NCBI GenBank assembly: GCA_041688385.1
Contig: JBDNIH010000168.1
Span: forward strand, 22,705-86,704
Reading direction: 5' to 3'
DNA from: UBA7662 sp041688385
GTDB taxonomy: Bacteria > Bacteroidota > Bacteroidia > UBA7662
Length of the DNA stretch: 64,000 bases
Under the pieces are notes generated by a model that was given only the letters and a program-made list of their open reading frames with translations, was not told the origin of the DNA and searched no databases. Position 1 is the stretch's first letter. Each line of letters starts with the position of its first letter. The position numbers and the translations under genes are program-made. Shown here piece after piece: positions 52,392 to 63,679 of this stretch.

Positions 52392-55300
52392 ATGATACAA
52401 AAACTACGTAAATGGATTGTTGCGATAGCCTTTATGGCAATTTCTATGTCGGCAGCAGCACAGTTGGGAGCCGATATTAATGGCCCCGGAGGAGTGCCAG
52501 GAATAGCCAATACCAACAATGCGGTAATTCCGTGGAGTACCTTTTGGCATGATGGTCGCCACCAGTATTTATACCGGGCATCAGAATTAATCGCTGCAGG
52601 TGTAACGCCAGGTATTATTGATAGCTTGGGTATTTACATTACCTCCGTTGGTTCCCCCGATGTTTCCAATATGGAAATAAAGGTGAAGCTGACTACAGCA
52701 ATGGATGCAAGTGTTTTTGATCCAGCTGGTATGGTTTTAGTTTACTCTTCGGCTTTACATACGCCTTTTGTCGGACTAAATGCTTTTAAAACAACCACAC
52801 CAGTTTTGTGGGATGGGGTTTCTAATTTATTGGTTGAGTTTTGTTACGACAACACGGCTTATCAGACAGTACATGGTACCCGTGCCAGCAATGCTGGTTT
52901 TCCGGCTACCTATTACTACTATGCTGATAATGCTGCCGGTTGTTCAATGACTACTGGTATCAATGGCGCTGTAAGTGATCGCCCAGATTTACGTATTTCT
53001 GTACTCGCGGCTAGCGGCCGGGATGCGCGCATGACGGCATTAATTGCACCCACCAATCTGATAGTTGGTAACAACCAAGTGGTTGCGCGCATAGCGAATG
53101 TTGCCGCCGATCCGATTTCGAGCGTAGACTTGGCGTATCAATTAAACAATAATCCGCCGGTAACTGTAGCCGGAGTAGCCATACCTACACCATTAACACC
53201 TGGTCAAGGTTTTAACTACACTTTCGCTACACCTTTGTCCATCACTACGCCAGGTAGCTACACCTTAAGGGTGTGGCTCAGCAACGCCAACGGCTTAGGC
53301 CCTGACAACAATACGAGTAATGATACAATCGTACGAAATATTTGTACGGGTTTAACCGGTACGATTACGGTTGGGCCTACAGGTACTTATCCAAATATTG
53401 CAGCAGCTGTTGCTGATTTGAATAATTGCGGTATCAGCCAGTCGGTAACCTTCTCCATTCAGCCAGGTACTTATTATGGTAGTTATACCTTGACTAATAT
53501 ATTAGGTGCGGTTCCACCAAATAGCATCACTTTTACCTCTTCTACCAGCAATGCTGCCGATGTGATTCTGATTCACGACACGGCAGCTGCAGCAGCAAAC
53601 AAGACGATCTTTAATGTAATCGGCACACCGAGTGTGAATTTCTCTCTGATGACGTTCAGACGCACTGTGAATGCCCCCACAGGTACTTTTTCTCAAGTGA
53701 GATTTGCCAGTGAGTCTAATTTCGGTACGGTAATAGGTTGTGTGTTTGATGACCAAACACCTTTGGCTACGACTTCTTTTAGTAACTACGGTATTTTCGC
53801 TGATAATGCGGATAATCTGAATATCACGGGTAATACTTTTAATGGTTTTTACTATACTATTTATCTGACGGGGCCAACCACGAATAGTGCTTATGAGAGC
53901 TTCAACCAGATTACCAATAATACCATAACGAACTATCGGTACGGTGTTTATGGCATTAATCAATCGATGACGAATGTATCGGCCAATATCATTTCTACTG
54001 CTGCCTCTACTTTCGGTTACGGCATATATATGTCTCGAATTATTGGTATGACGGTGAGCGAGAATACCATTTCGGGTACACTCGCAAATGGTGGTATGTT
54101 CATTGTGAACGCCAATGACAGTCTTGGTTTGGAAAACAGAATTGTAAATAATTCAGTATCTGGCCAGTCGTTTTTACATACAGGTGGTTTTACAAGTTTA
54201 TATGGTATCTACTTGAGTGGCTCATTTAGTTCTTTCGCTACCGCACCTGTAAACCCACGCGACCGGGTAGAGATTACGCATAACTCTGTGAATATTGGCG
54301 CTAATCCAACTGCGGGTGCCACCACGCTTATGGCGCCCTTGTTCTTAACAGGCGGTAGCAATACCACGCCAGCTTGGAATGGTGCTTCCATACGCAATAA
54401 TATGTTGGTAGCCTATCAGCCTTCAGGAGCGAATCCGGCATCTGGCATGCGCTCGCTTTATTTTAGTCACGACAGTTTGGTAGCTGTATCGCTCTCAAAC
54501 TATAATAATCTGTATTTATACGACGAGGCCAATGGTGTGGCATCAACGAATGCCGTCGTCCGCGTGGCTGGAATTGAGCATTTGACGCGCGCTGACTGGA
54601 CAACAGCCAGCACCCAAGATGCTAACTCAATCAGCCGGAATCCTGGATTCAGCTCGTCGACTTTGGCCATTCCTACCGCATTCCTTACCGATAATTTGGG
54701 GACGCCAATAGCAAACGTGACTACCGATATACTGGGTGCTGCACGTAACGCTACTACGCCTGATATAGGTGCTTACGAGTTTACGCCTTCACCTTTTGAT
54801 TTAGGTATTACTGCAGTAATATCGAATTCAGCCTGTGCCGACAGCAACCAAGCTGTTAGGGTAACAGTTAAAAACGTGGGTTTTCAGGCCTTTAATTTTG
54901 CTACCAACAATTCTGTGCTTACACTGACTGTTGGCGGTCCAATCCCGCAAGGTTTTACTCTAAACATTAATACGGATTCACTTCAGGTAGATAGCTCACG
55001 TACTTACTTAGTTTCAAGTGCTGTTAACTATTCAACTGCGGGTGCTTACACCTTGACAGCTGATTTGACAGCACCAACCGATGGTAATGTTCTAAATAAT
55101 ACAGGTACACGGACGATATCTTTTGCAACATCGGCTCCACTACCGTTTAGCCAAAACTTTAATGGCCTAACTACTCTTCCCAATGGATTTGCAACCAATA
55201 TGGGCTTTGATCTAATAACTGGATTTTCGCAAACACCTGGTTTACGTTATAATGTTTACGCCTCCAATGCTTCAAGTGTTACACTTCCATTGTTAGGCCC

Positions 55301-58208
55301 TGTTCCTGGACCAGGTTATATTTTTGAATATGCTTATAAAATGACCACTTGGGGTGGTTGGGTTTGGCCTGGAACTGCGCTGCCATTAGGCGTGGGTGAT
55401 ACCATTAGAGTTGAAGTTTCAACGAATTGTGGCGTAAGCTTCCAGACGATATCCAATTTGACGGATCAGAATTATGTAGCTTCCAATCAGTTTGCTTTCG
55501 GCCGGTTGAACTTGACGCCATATGCTGGTCAGCGCATTGCCTTACGCATTTCGTTCAGGCAGTCGAGTGGTATAGATGTTTATTTTGATTTAGATAATTT
55601 CCGTATTTTCTTGCCGCCTCCTGTTGATTTGTCTGTTGACCGGATACTTCGCCCGAATAGTGGTTGTGGTTTGGGTTCAGACACGGTATCTGTTCGTTTA
55701 ATCAACAAAGGCACTGCAGCACAAAGCGCTTTCCCATTGCTCTATGCAGTGAATGGAGCTACGCCAGTATCAGAAACTTTTGCTGGCACCATTAATCCAG
55801 GTGATACGGTTATTTACAACTTCACCACGCTTACGAATCTTAGTTTACAAGGAAGCACCTACAATTTTGTAGCCTACCATGGTCGCGCTGGAGATGCCGA
55901 TTTAACCAATGACACCTCAAGAACTTCTGTTACCAACATCCCTGTTATTAATACCTTCCCTTATGTTCAAGGCTGGGAGAATGGCAACGGAGGCTGGTTG
56001 GCAGGCGGAGCAGCATCGAGCTGGGCCTTAGGTACACCAACTGTTGCAGGTGGCGCAGCTCCGGCATACAGTGGAAACAATGCCTGGGTGACTAATCTGG
56101 CGGGCGATTACAACAACGGTGAAAACTCGAACATCACCTCACCTTGTTTTGATCTGAGCACGCTAAGTAATGTCCGTGTTAAGTTTGGCGTTTGGTTTGA
56201 AACAGAGCAAGGCTGGGATGGCGCGAACTTACAGTTCAGCACGAATGGCGGTTCAACTTGGACTGTAGCTGGAACGGTTGGAAGTGGTATCAACTGGTAT
56301 ACTTCTGCAACTGTAAATTCAAGTAATGGACAGCCGGTTTGGGCCAACATCGGTGGCGTTGGTTCAGGAGCATGGTTGCCTGCGGAGATAACTTTGCCGC
56401 AATTGGCAGGACAGGCTAGCGTACGTTTCCGTTTTAACTTCACTTCGGATGGCAGCGGCCAGGCTGAAGGTATTGGAATAGATTCCTTTATTGTTGACTT
56501 GCCAACTGATCCTACCATTAATACGGTTACCGTGGCTACTGATAGTTGTATCAATGCATCCCGCGCCATTACAGCGAATGTCACGCAGTTCCGTTTATTG
56601 ACCAGTGTAAATCTGCATTACAATATCACCAATACATCAACTTACACGGCTATTCCAATGACCCGTGTAGGCACAACCAGCAACTGGACGGCAACTATTC
56701 CGGTAAGTGCTCCAGTAAACCGTAACCGTTATTTTGTATCGGTAGTTGATTCGCTTGGTTTGAGGGATACATCGAACGTAACCTCTTACACCGATAACTA
56801 TTTGAGTGTAACGGTATTCCCAACCCTTAGAAATGCAGCCATCGGTGACACAGTCATCCTGCGTGCAAGGGCGGTTGGTATTGCCAATGTAAAAATTACA
56901 GAGATAGTCCAGTTTCGTGTAGGAACAGGTGCAACCGTAGCGTATCCTGCTTATGTAACCGGACAAGATTTGGTTGAGATCAGTAATCTGGGTAGCGGTC
57001 AGGCCGACTTGAGTGGTTTTGGCTTTGAAGTATTTGGTGCAGGTGCACGTACCTACACTTTCCCTTCAGGAGCTGTGATTGCAGGAAATAGTGTTTTGGT
57101 GCTACACTTAGGTCTTGGAACGGACCTTGCACCAAATGCTTACTACAACACAGGTGGTGGGTCAGATGCGATCTCTTCTGCCTCAATTACAGGTTATGTG
57201 CTGAAAAACTTGGCAGGCGTAATTGTTGACGTCGTAGCATCGAATGGCTATATTTTCGATGTTACCTCTGGCGTTACAACGGCTAATTGGTCTGGTACAA
57301 TAGCAGCCATGAGCGGTTTTGCCGGAGCTAGCCGGATTAACAGTGATAACAATACTGCTTCCGACTGGGTTGTAAGCTCGATTGCGCTACCAATGACAGT
57401 GGGTGTATTAAATCCAGGTATGATTCTCAGCACACCTGCTGGGGGCATCGTTTGGAATACAACACCTCCTACCAACGGGGATACTTTAGTGGTTGGTCCA
57501 TTTACCACTGCAGGTACATTTATCTATACCGCTACAGTGAGCGACGGTCGTTGTACCGCTTCGGCTACATCTACCGTGGTGGTGGGTAATAGTGCTCCAG
57601 ACATTGGTGTTTCACTTGTTGTAACGCCTGCGAGTGGAACTGTTATCACCAATACAAGCCCTATTAACGTGTCTGTACGTATGAAAAACTACGGCGGTGT
57701 TCCAGCAACTGGATTCGACGTGGAATATCGTGTAAATGGTGGTGCGTCTATCATTACCAACTCGGTTACCCAAACCATAGCCCCTGGCGATTCGATGATG
57801 CATACCTTCACCTTAGCATGGACTCCTCCTGCAACTGGAGGCACCTTCACCATCTGTGCGAATACGACTGGCATGCCAAACGAAGTGAATCGTGCGAATG
57901 ACACTTCTTGTCTTGTGCTTACCTCAACGGTAAGTGTAGAGGAGCTAGCTGCAAATGGCCGTTTGATTGGTAAAGTTTATCCTAACCCAGCAGAATCTTT
58001 CGTGAACTTCGCGTTCAATGAATTCCAAGGCAAGGGTACACTTGAAATCCATGATAATTTGGGTCGATTAGTAGCGACTATCGCGGTTGATCGCGAAAAT
58101 GGAAAAGTACAAACCGTTCGTACCGACAGCTGGTCGGCGGGTATGTACAGCTACCGCTTTATTGCGGCAGATCAGGTGCAGCATGGTAATTTGATTATCA
58201 AGAACTGA
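52392..58208 (+). CDS. Giant T9SS-exported multidomain surface protein (intact paralog)
   Basis: 1938 residues with a 23-24-residue signal peptide (cleavage near SAAA-Q). In order: an N-terminal beta domain (about 25-205), a CARDB-like domain (about 210-310), and a right-handed beta-helix region rich in N and T repeats (about 320-800; LNITGNTFNGFYY, MTVSENTISGT). More CARDB/jellyroll modules follow (about 805-1500). A lamin-tail-like domain starts near 1520 (QDLVEISNLGSG, GFGFEVFGAGARTYTFP, VLVLHLG). Another CARDB-like module lies near 1735-1845 and the type A sorting domain at about 1860-1938 (KVYPNPAESFVNF, GMYSYRF). The protein is anchored or released at the surface by T9SS. The beta-helix and lamin-tail modules suggest adhesion or a structural role; no catalytic site was recognised. 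A terminator and a paralogous gene follow. Confidence 0.88.
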   Translation: MIQKLRKWIVAIAFMAISMSAAAQLGADINGPGGVPGIANTNNAVIPWSTFWHDGRHQYLYRASELIAAGVTPGIIDSLGIYITSVGSPDVSNMEIKVKLTTAMDASVFDPAGMVLVYSSALHTPFVGLNAFKTTTPVLWDGVSNLLVEFCYDNTAYQTVHGTRASNAGFPATYYYYADNAAGCSMTTGINGAVSDRPDLRISVLAASGRDARMTALIAPTNLIVGNNQVVARIANVAADPISSVDLAYQLNNNPPVTVAGVAIPTPLTPGQGFNYTFATPLSITTPGSYTLRVWLSNANGLGPDNNTSNDTIVRNICTGLTGTITVGPTGTYPNIAAAVADLNNCGISQSVTFSIQPGTYYGSYTLTNILGAVPPNSITFTSSTSNAADVILIHDTAAAAANKTIFNVIGTPSVNFSLMTFRRTVNAPTGTFSQVRFASESNFGTVIGCVFDDQTPLATTSFSNYGIFADNADNLNITGNTFNGFYYTIYLTGPTTNSAYESFNQITNNTITNYRYGVYGINQSMTNVSANIISTAASTFGYGIYMSRIIGMTVSENTISGTLANGGMFIVNANDSLGLENRIVNNSVSGQSFLHTGGFTSLYGIYLSGSFSSFATAPVNPRDRVEITHNSVNIGANPTAGATTLMAPLFLTGGSNTTPAWNGASIRNNMLVAYQPSGANPASGMRSLYFSHDSLVAVSLSNYNNLYLYDEANGVASTNAVVRVAGIEHLTRADWTTASTQDANSISRNPGFSSSTLAIPTAFLTDNLGTPIANVTTDILGAARNATTPDIGAYEFTPSPFDLGITAVISNSACADSNQAVRVTVKNVGFQAFNFATNNSVLTLTVGGPIPQGFTLNINTDSLQVDSSRTYLVSSAVNYSTAGAYTLTADLTAPTDGNVLNNTGTRTISFATSAPLPFSQNFNGLTTLPNGFATNMGFDLITGFSQTPGLRYNVYASNASSVTLPLLGPVPGPGYIFEYAYKMTTWGGWVWPGTALPLGVGDTIRVEVSTNCGVSFQTISNLTDQNYVASNQFAFGRLNLTPYAGQRIALRISFRQSSGIDVYFDLDNFRIFLPPPVDLSVDRILRPNSGCGLGSDTVSVRLINKGTAAQSAFPLLYAVNGATPVSETFAGTINPGDTVIYNFTTLTNLSLQGSTYNFVAYHGRAGDADLTNDTSRTSVTNIPVINTFPYVQGWENGNGGWLAGGAASSWALGTPTVAGGAAPAYSGNNAWVTNLAGDYNNGENSNITSPCFDLSTLSNVRVKFGVWFETEQGWDGANLQFSTNGGSTWTVAGTVGSGINWYTSATVNSSNGQPVWANIGGVGSGAWLPAEITLPQLAGQASVRFRFNFTSDGSGQAEGIGIDSFIVDLPTDPTINTVTVATDSCINASRAITANVTQFRLLTSVNLHYNITNTSTYTAIPMTRVGTTSNWTATIPVSAPVNRNRYFVSVVDSLGLRDTSNVTSYTDNYLSVTVFPTLRNAAIGDTVILRARAVGIANVKITEIVQFRVGTGATVAYPAYVTGQDLVEISNLGSGQADLSGFGFEVFGAGARTYTFPSGAVIAGNSVLVLHLGLGTDLAPNAYYNTGGGSDAISSASITGYVLKNLAGVIVDVVASNGYIFDVTSGVTTANWSGTIAAMSGFAGASRINSDNNTASDWVVSSIALPMTVGVLNPGMILSTPAGGIVWNTTPPTNGDTLVVGPFTTAGTFIYTATVSDGRCTASATSTVVVGNSAPDIGVSLVVTPASGTVITNTSPINVSVRMKNYGGVPATGFDVEYRVNGGASIITNSVTQTIAPGDSMMHTFTLAWTPPATGGTFTICANTTGMPNEVNRANDTSCLVLTSTVSVEELAANGRLIGKVYPNPAESFVNFAFNEFQGKGTLEIHDNLGRLVATIAVDRENGKVQTVRTDSWSAGMYSYRFIAADQVQHGNLIIKN

Positions 58209-58233
58209 CCGCTAGCTAGACTATCAATTGATG

Positions 58234-58267
58234 AGCCCCGTCTGTATTCAGGCGGGGCTTTTGTTTT
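58234..58267 (+). terminator. Intrinsic terminator after the giant protein gene
   Basis: AGCCCCGTCTG (58234-58244), loop TATT, CAGGCGGGGCT (58249-58259) with one G-U pair, then TTTTGTTTT. Confidence 0.9.
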
Positions 58268-58340
58268 AATGATTTTTTAATTTTCTATTCAGCTTTTTGA
58301 GCTTGTTTTTTTTCGAAATTGCGTCAAAATTCGCTCTTCT

Positions 58341-59051
58341 ATGAAAAAACATCTACTTCTTTGGGTTGTAGTTTTGCTGGGGATCACTTTCCCTGCAACC
58401 GCTCAAAACGACTTGTATACTTCGCCGCCACTCACGGGTGGTAATGGTGCAGGTGGTGGAGGTATTACCTTCAATTTAAAGTCAAATACGTCTGTTTTTC
58501 TAGATAGTATTTTTATCGCCTTGTCAGGTTCAGTGGGTACACCTACCAATCTCGAAATTTGGATCGCCAATACAGCCATTAATGGCAATCCGCAAGTAGG
58601 AACTAGCCCAGCTTTTACGCAAGTAGGGGGTAACATCCCAACTACTGTTGAAAATCCATCGTCCACTGCTCCTGCTGCATTTATCATGTCCAGAATAGCA
58701 GTTCCAGGAGGTTTGTTACTTACGGCGGGTACTACTTATGGCTTTTATGTGGGTGTGCCTACTGGTTCAATTGGTGCGCCAATTTACCAAACATTTTCGC
58801 CGGCTACAGGTATTGATACCTTTACCAACGGGATTCTTACCATTTATACCGGCACTAATGTAGGTTATGGCGGGCCTCGCCCTACGCATCCTAACTCACC
58901 TCGTCAGTTTGTTGGGGGTGTAAGTTATTCTCCAGCTAGTGGCCGTGATGCACGTTTGGCAGCCCTAATCGCCCCAGTTGTACCGGTAGTAGGGCCGAAT
59001 CAGGTGATTGCCCGCGTTCAAAATGCAGCGGCAGACCCTACTCACAAGTAG
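58341..59051 (+). pseudogene. Second giant surface protein, N-terminal fragment (frameshifted)
   Basis: 236 codons starting with a signal peptide (MKKHLLLWVVVLLGITFPATAQ). The first 200 residues differ from those of the upstream paralog: a separate beta domain with poly-Gly stretch. From ASGRDARLAALIAPV onward it matches the paralog's first CARDB module. At 59042-59043 the frame is lost: the paralog pattern requires ACT-TCA-CAA-GTA where the sequence has ACTCACAAGTA, a one-base (T) deletion leading to TAG at 59049-59051. The frame resumes in the next entry. Confidence 0.8.
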
Positions 59052-62000
59052 ATTTTGGTTACCAGCTGAATAATAATACCCCAGTAATTGTGCCTGGTGT
59101 GCTCATTCCAGTACCCCTTTCGTCTGGTCAGTTTTACGATTATACTTTTGCCACACCGGTTACGATTCCTGCCAACGGAAGCTACGTTTTAAAAACATGG
59201 GCAACCAATGCGAATAATTTAGGCGCAGATAATACTCCTAGCAACGATACTTTAACCCGAACAATATGTACTGGTATTTCTGGAACATTTACCGTTGGGG
59301 CTTCTGGTTCATATCAGACAGTAGGAGCTGCAGTAGCAGATCTAAACAACTGTGGTATTAGTGGTCCGGTAACCTTTTTGATTCAGCCAGGCACTTATTA
59401 TGGCAGCCATACTTTGGCGCATATTCTGGGTGGAAATAGCATCAACAATGTAACCTTTACGAGTGCTACCGGTGTTGCATCCGATGTAACATTATTTCAC
59501 GATACAGCAGCCGCTTCTAGCAATAGAGTGCAGTTTACGGTTAATTCATCAACGAAAGTATCGTTCACTAACCTTACTTTCCGCCGTTCAATTATGCCCA
59601 CAGCTGTCAATGGTTGTATTACCTACGGTAACAGTGCTGTTGCAGAGGTAATCAACTGTAATTTTATCGATCAGCTTGAAACGGTATCTACTTTTAACGT
59701 TGGTGTTATGGTAAGTGGGGGACAAGGCCTGGTTACCGGTAGCAGTTTTAGCGGTTTTTATTATGGTGTGATGCTTAATGGGCCGAATGTGAGTCCATTT
59801 GTGTCTACCAATCAAGTATTGCTCAATACATTCAACCGTTACCTCTATCGTGCGATTTATGCGTTAAATCAGAGTGATGCTTTAATCATTAATAACGCTA
59901 TTTCTGGTTTTGCAGCAACGAGTACGGTTGGTGCAGGTATTTGGGCAGCGAATGGTTTTAATATTACCATTGCTTCCAATAAGATCACTGGCGATATGAG
60001 TGCCAGCGGAATTATTGTGTCGAACTTGAATGCAGACGTTAATAATATCACGCAAAACACGAATAAGATTTACAACAACGTCATTGCAGGTTCGCAAAGT
60101 CCAACGATTACCTCTACTGCACTGGCCCCTACGCCTATCAATGTTTTAGGTTCATTTTCAGCGACGGCCATTCCGCCGAATCCAAGAGATGCATATGAGA
60201 TAATCAATAATACGATAGCTTATTCCTTAACCACAAGTTCGACATCTAACTTTTCGGGTGGTTTGTATTTCACGGGGGGCTCTGCTACATTACCTGCTTA
60301 TGCTTACTTGAATGTACAGAATAACCATGTAGAGGTTAACCCGTTAACGGGTAATTTGCCAACTGCATTCCGACTTGTTCGTTTTGTACAAACGAGCATA
60401 ATCGACTCTTTAACGAGCAGCCACAACAACTACCGTATGGGTGGTGCTGTAGTGCCAGCATTTTTCAGAGATAACTTGGCTGTAGTAGATCACGTCACGC
60501 TAGCGGATTGGCAAACGGCAACTGGCCGCGATGCCAACTCAGGCACCATAAATCCTGTTTTCATCAGCCCTGTTATTCCGATACCATCGAGTACAGCTTT
60601 CGATAACCGGGGTACGCCAATTGGTTATGTGAACATCGATGTAGACAACAACGTACGTAGCGCTACCACACCGGATATTGGCGCCTATGAGTTCACTGGA
60701 TCAATTTTCTCACAGGTTTCGGTTACTCTTTTGAGTGACACAGTGCTTGGTCCAAACCGATTCGTAGTGGCCTCTATTACAGATAGCACTTCTGCCATTT
60801 CGCCGAATACGGCTAGATTATTTTACAAAAAATCTAATCAGGCTATTTGGCTGTTGGACAGTCTACCTGTAATCAACGCAAGTATTTACCGTTTTACAAT
60901 TGATACCCTCCGTTTGGGTGGAATACGCAATCTGGATACTATTCAGTATTATTTGGCGGTTCGTAATGCGACCAACACTGTTACTACGGCTCCATTGGGA
61001 GGTAATGGTTTGTTCTTAGCAAATCAGGTGGTTCCACCTACGGTTTACAATTACAGAATTCTCCCGCAGGCCTTTGGTAATTATCGTGTGGGTACTTCGG
61101 GACCTGCTGAATTTGCTACTTTAACGGCTGCGGCTAATTTTTATAGTGCCGCTATCCTAGTAGGGCCAGTTACTTTCACTCTAATTGATACGGCTTATAC
61201 AGCTACGACTGGAGAAACATTCCCGATTGTGTTTACAGGACGGCCATCGGCCAGTGCAACGCGAACCACTTCCATGTTTCCAGCAACGAATCGTACCCAC
61301 GTTTTGATTGAAGGTAACGCACCTACAAACAATGGTGCACTCGTTCTCCGCGGGGTGAAGTGGTTTACTTTAGACGGTTCAAATAATGGAACTACAAGCC
61401 GTAACCTCACTGTACGCACGAATAGTACGGCGACAACCAATGCTGCTATTTTTCTGCGCAGTAGTCCAGGTGAAACGGTGAATACGGTAACCATTAAGAA
61501 CTTGAATGTAATAGGTGGCACAACTACGGTTAGCTCTACCTTTGGCATTATGGCACAAGGTATTGCGCCAAGTACGTTTGGGACTGCAGATTCACTGAGT
61601 AACCTTACCATCGACAATATCTCCGTTTCTCGCGCTTTCTACGGTATTTTTGTACGTGGTAATTTCACCAATTTGAGCTCGAATGTAACGATAACCAACA
61701 ACAGTATTGGCGCGTTAGATACCGCCAGTTTTGTTATTTTCCGGGGTATTGATATGCAGAATATTCAGAATGCTACCATTAGCCAGAATACCATTTTTAA
61801 TCTGGTGACTACAACGGCTACTTCGCAAGCAGCTATTGAAGTGGGAGGAACAGCGCTTTCCAATAACCGGATCAGCCGCAATTTGATTTGGGGCATTAAG
61901 AACTTGAGTACAGGTGGTTGGGGTGCTTATGGCATCAATGTCATTTCAGGTGACTCAGTAATTATCGATAACAACGTCATATACGATTTGAGAACGCTCA

Positions 62001-63679
62001 ATTATTCGAATACAAGTCAGACTTTTAATGCTTTTGGTATACGCTTAGCAGGTGGCTTGGGTCACAGAGTACATTATAACAGTGTTTATATGTACGGCAA
62101 CTACACCAATATCACTACAGCTGGGGGTGCTGCCTCGGCCTTCGGTATTACGTCTACGGCTGTTACCGGAGATGTCCGGAATAACATCTTCGCCATGAAC
62201 GCAAGCTCTACTACCCCGATTTCATCATTTAATGCTATTTGGGTGCCAACATCGTACAGCTTTAGTAATCTGACACTTAACAACAACGCTTATCATGTGG
62301 ATACCAATGCCCAAAGTTTTGTTGGGCGCATAGGCATTACAGCAGGTAGTGGTAACTATGCAACCGTTGCCGACTGGAAGCTCATCTCTTCGGTTGGAAA
62401 TGTCAATAACGATAACTTATCTGTTCCACCTGTTGGCCGTAGTTTACCACCTTTTGTGAGTACAACTAACCTCAATATTCCAGCAGCTACAGTAAGCGGT
62501 ATTGAATCGGGAGCGGTTTTGATTAGCAGACTTGGTCTTCCAAATACGGATTATACAGGTGCCAACCGTCCAGCAGGCCCAGGAACCGGTCCAGATATGG
62601 GTGCCTATGAATTTAATGGTGTTGCCTTGCCTGACATCTTTCCACCGTCGTTTGACTCAATTGTGGTGTCAAATAATCAGAATGAATGTGCACCGACGAG
62701 CCGGACTATTACTGTCTTCGGGCGTGATAATAACGGTGGACGTGGTATAGATTCTGTTCAAGTATTCCGGTCGGTGAATGGCGTAGCTTCAGGTGTTATA
62801 TTGCTTGTGCGCACGGCTGGAACGGCTTTGGCGGGTACTTGGTCTGGCGTAGTTCCTGCTGCCGGCCCTAACGATCGTTTGGAGTTCCAGGTGCAGATGC
62901 GCGATTCGCTCGCCAACTATTCGCCGTTGAGCAATCCTTACAGCTACCGGGATGCTTATCTGGGCATAGATGTATTTCCTGCCACAAGAACGGCTCAAAT
63001 TGGAGATACCGTAATTCTTCGTGCAACAACACGCGGTGTTGCCAATGTAAAGATTACCGAAGTGGTACAGTTCCGTTCAGGTTCTGGCGCAACAGCTACC
63101 TATCCTGCCTTTGCTTCTGGTCAAGATTTGGTTGAGATTACAAATCTGGGCTCAGGACCTGCTGACATCAGTGGATTTGGCTTTGAGGTATTCGGCGTTG
63201 GAGCTCGCGTTTATACGTTCCCAGTGAATGTGGTAATTCCGGGTAGCAGTATCCTCATTCTCCACATGGGTACAGGAGCTGACGATCCGACCAACCTCTA
63301 CTATAATACGGGCGGGACAAACGACGGTATTTCATCTATCTCACAATCGGGCTATTTGCTTAAAAATGTATCGGGTGTACATGTGGATGCCTTGGCCACC
63401 AATGGCTTCCCATTCCCGGCCAACTCTGGCGTAACTACCGCAATGTGGTCGGGTGCCCTAGGTAGCATGAGTTCAGGTTGTACACGTACAAACAGCGACA
63501 ATAACGTTGCTACCGACTGGATAGTGGCGAATGCATCGAATTTGATGAATATCGGCACATTAAATCCGGGCATGATTATCAGTACACCTCCGGCTTCAGT
63601 AGTTTGGAACACCACACCGCCTAGTTTGAGTGATAGCTTGGTTGTTGGTCCTTTCACTGCACCAGGAACTTATACTTAA
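59042..63679 (+). pseudogene. Second giant surface protein, central fragment
   Basis: About 1545 codons that continue the paralog without interruption: rest of the CARDB module, beta-helix region with DIGAYEF closing motif (like the first protein), and a second beta-helix region absent from the first protein (about 61,080-62,620), again closed by DMGAYEF. A lamin-tail-like domain (QDLVEITNLGSG, GFGFEVFGVGARVYTFP) follows. The frame ends at TAA 63677-63679 inside the GPFTAPGTYT segment, where the paralog reads on (GPFTTAGTFIYTATVSDG). No start codon is needed if this is a frameshifted gene; the first GTG is at 59090. Confidence 0.8.

Noticed and set aside
53300..54800. Nucleotide tandem repeats within the beta-helix region
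   Set aside because: The repetition is at the level of loose protein pattern (N/T-rich rungs); no exact DNA repeat unit was seen.
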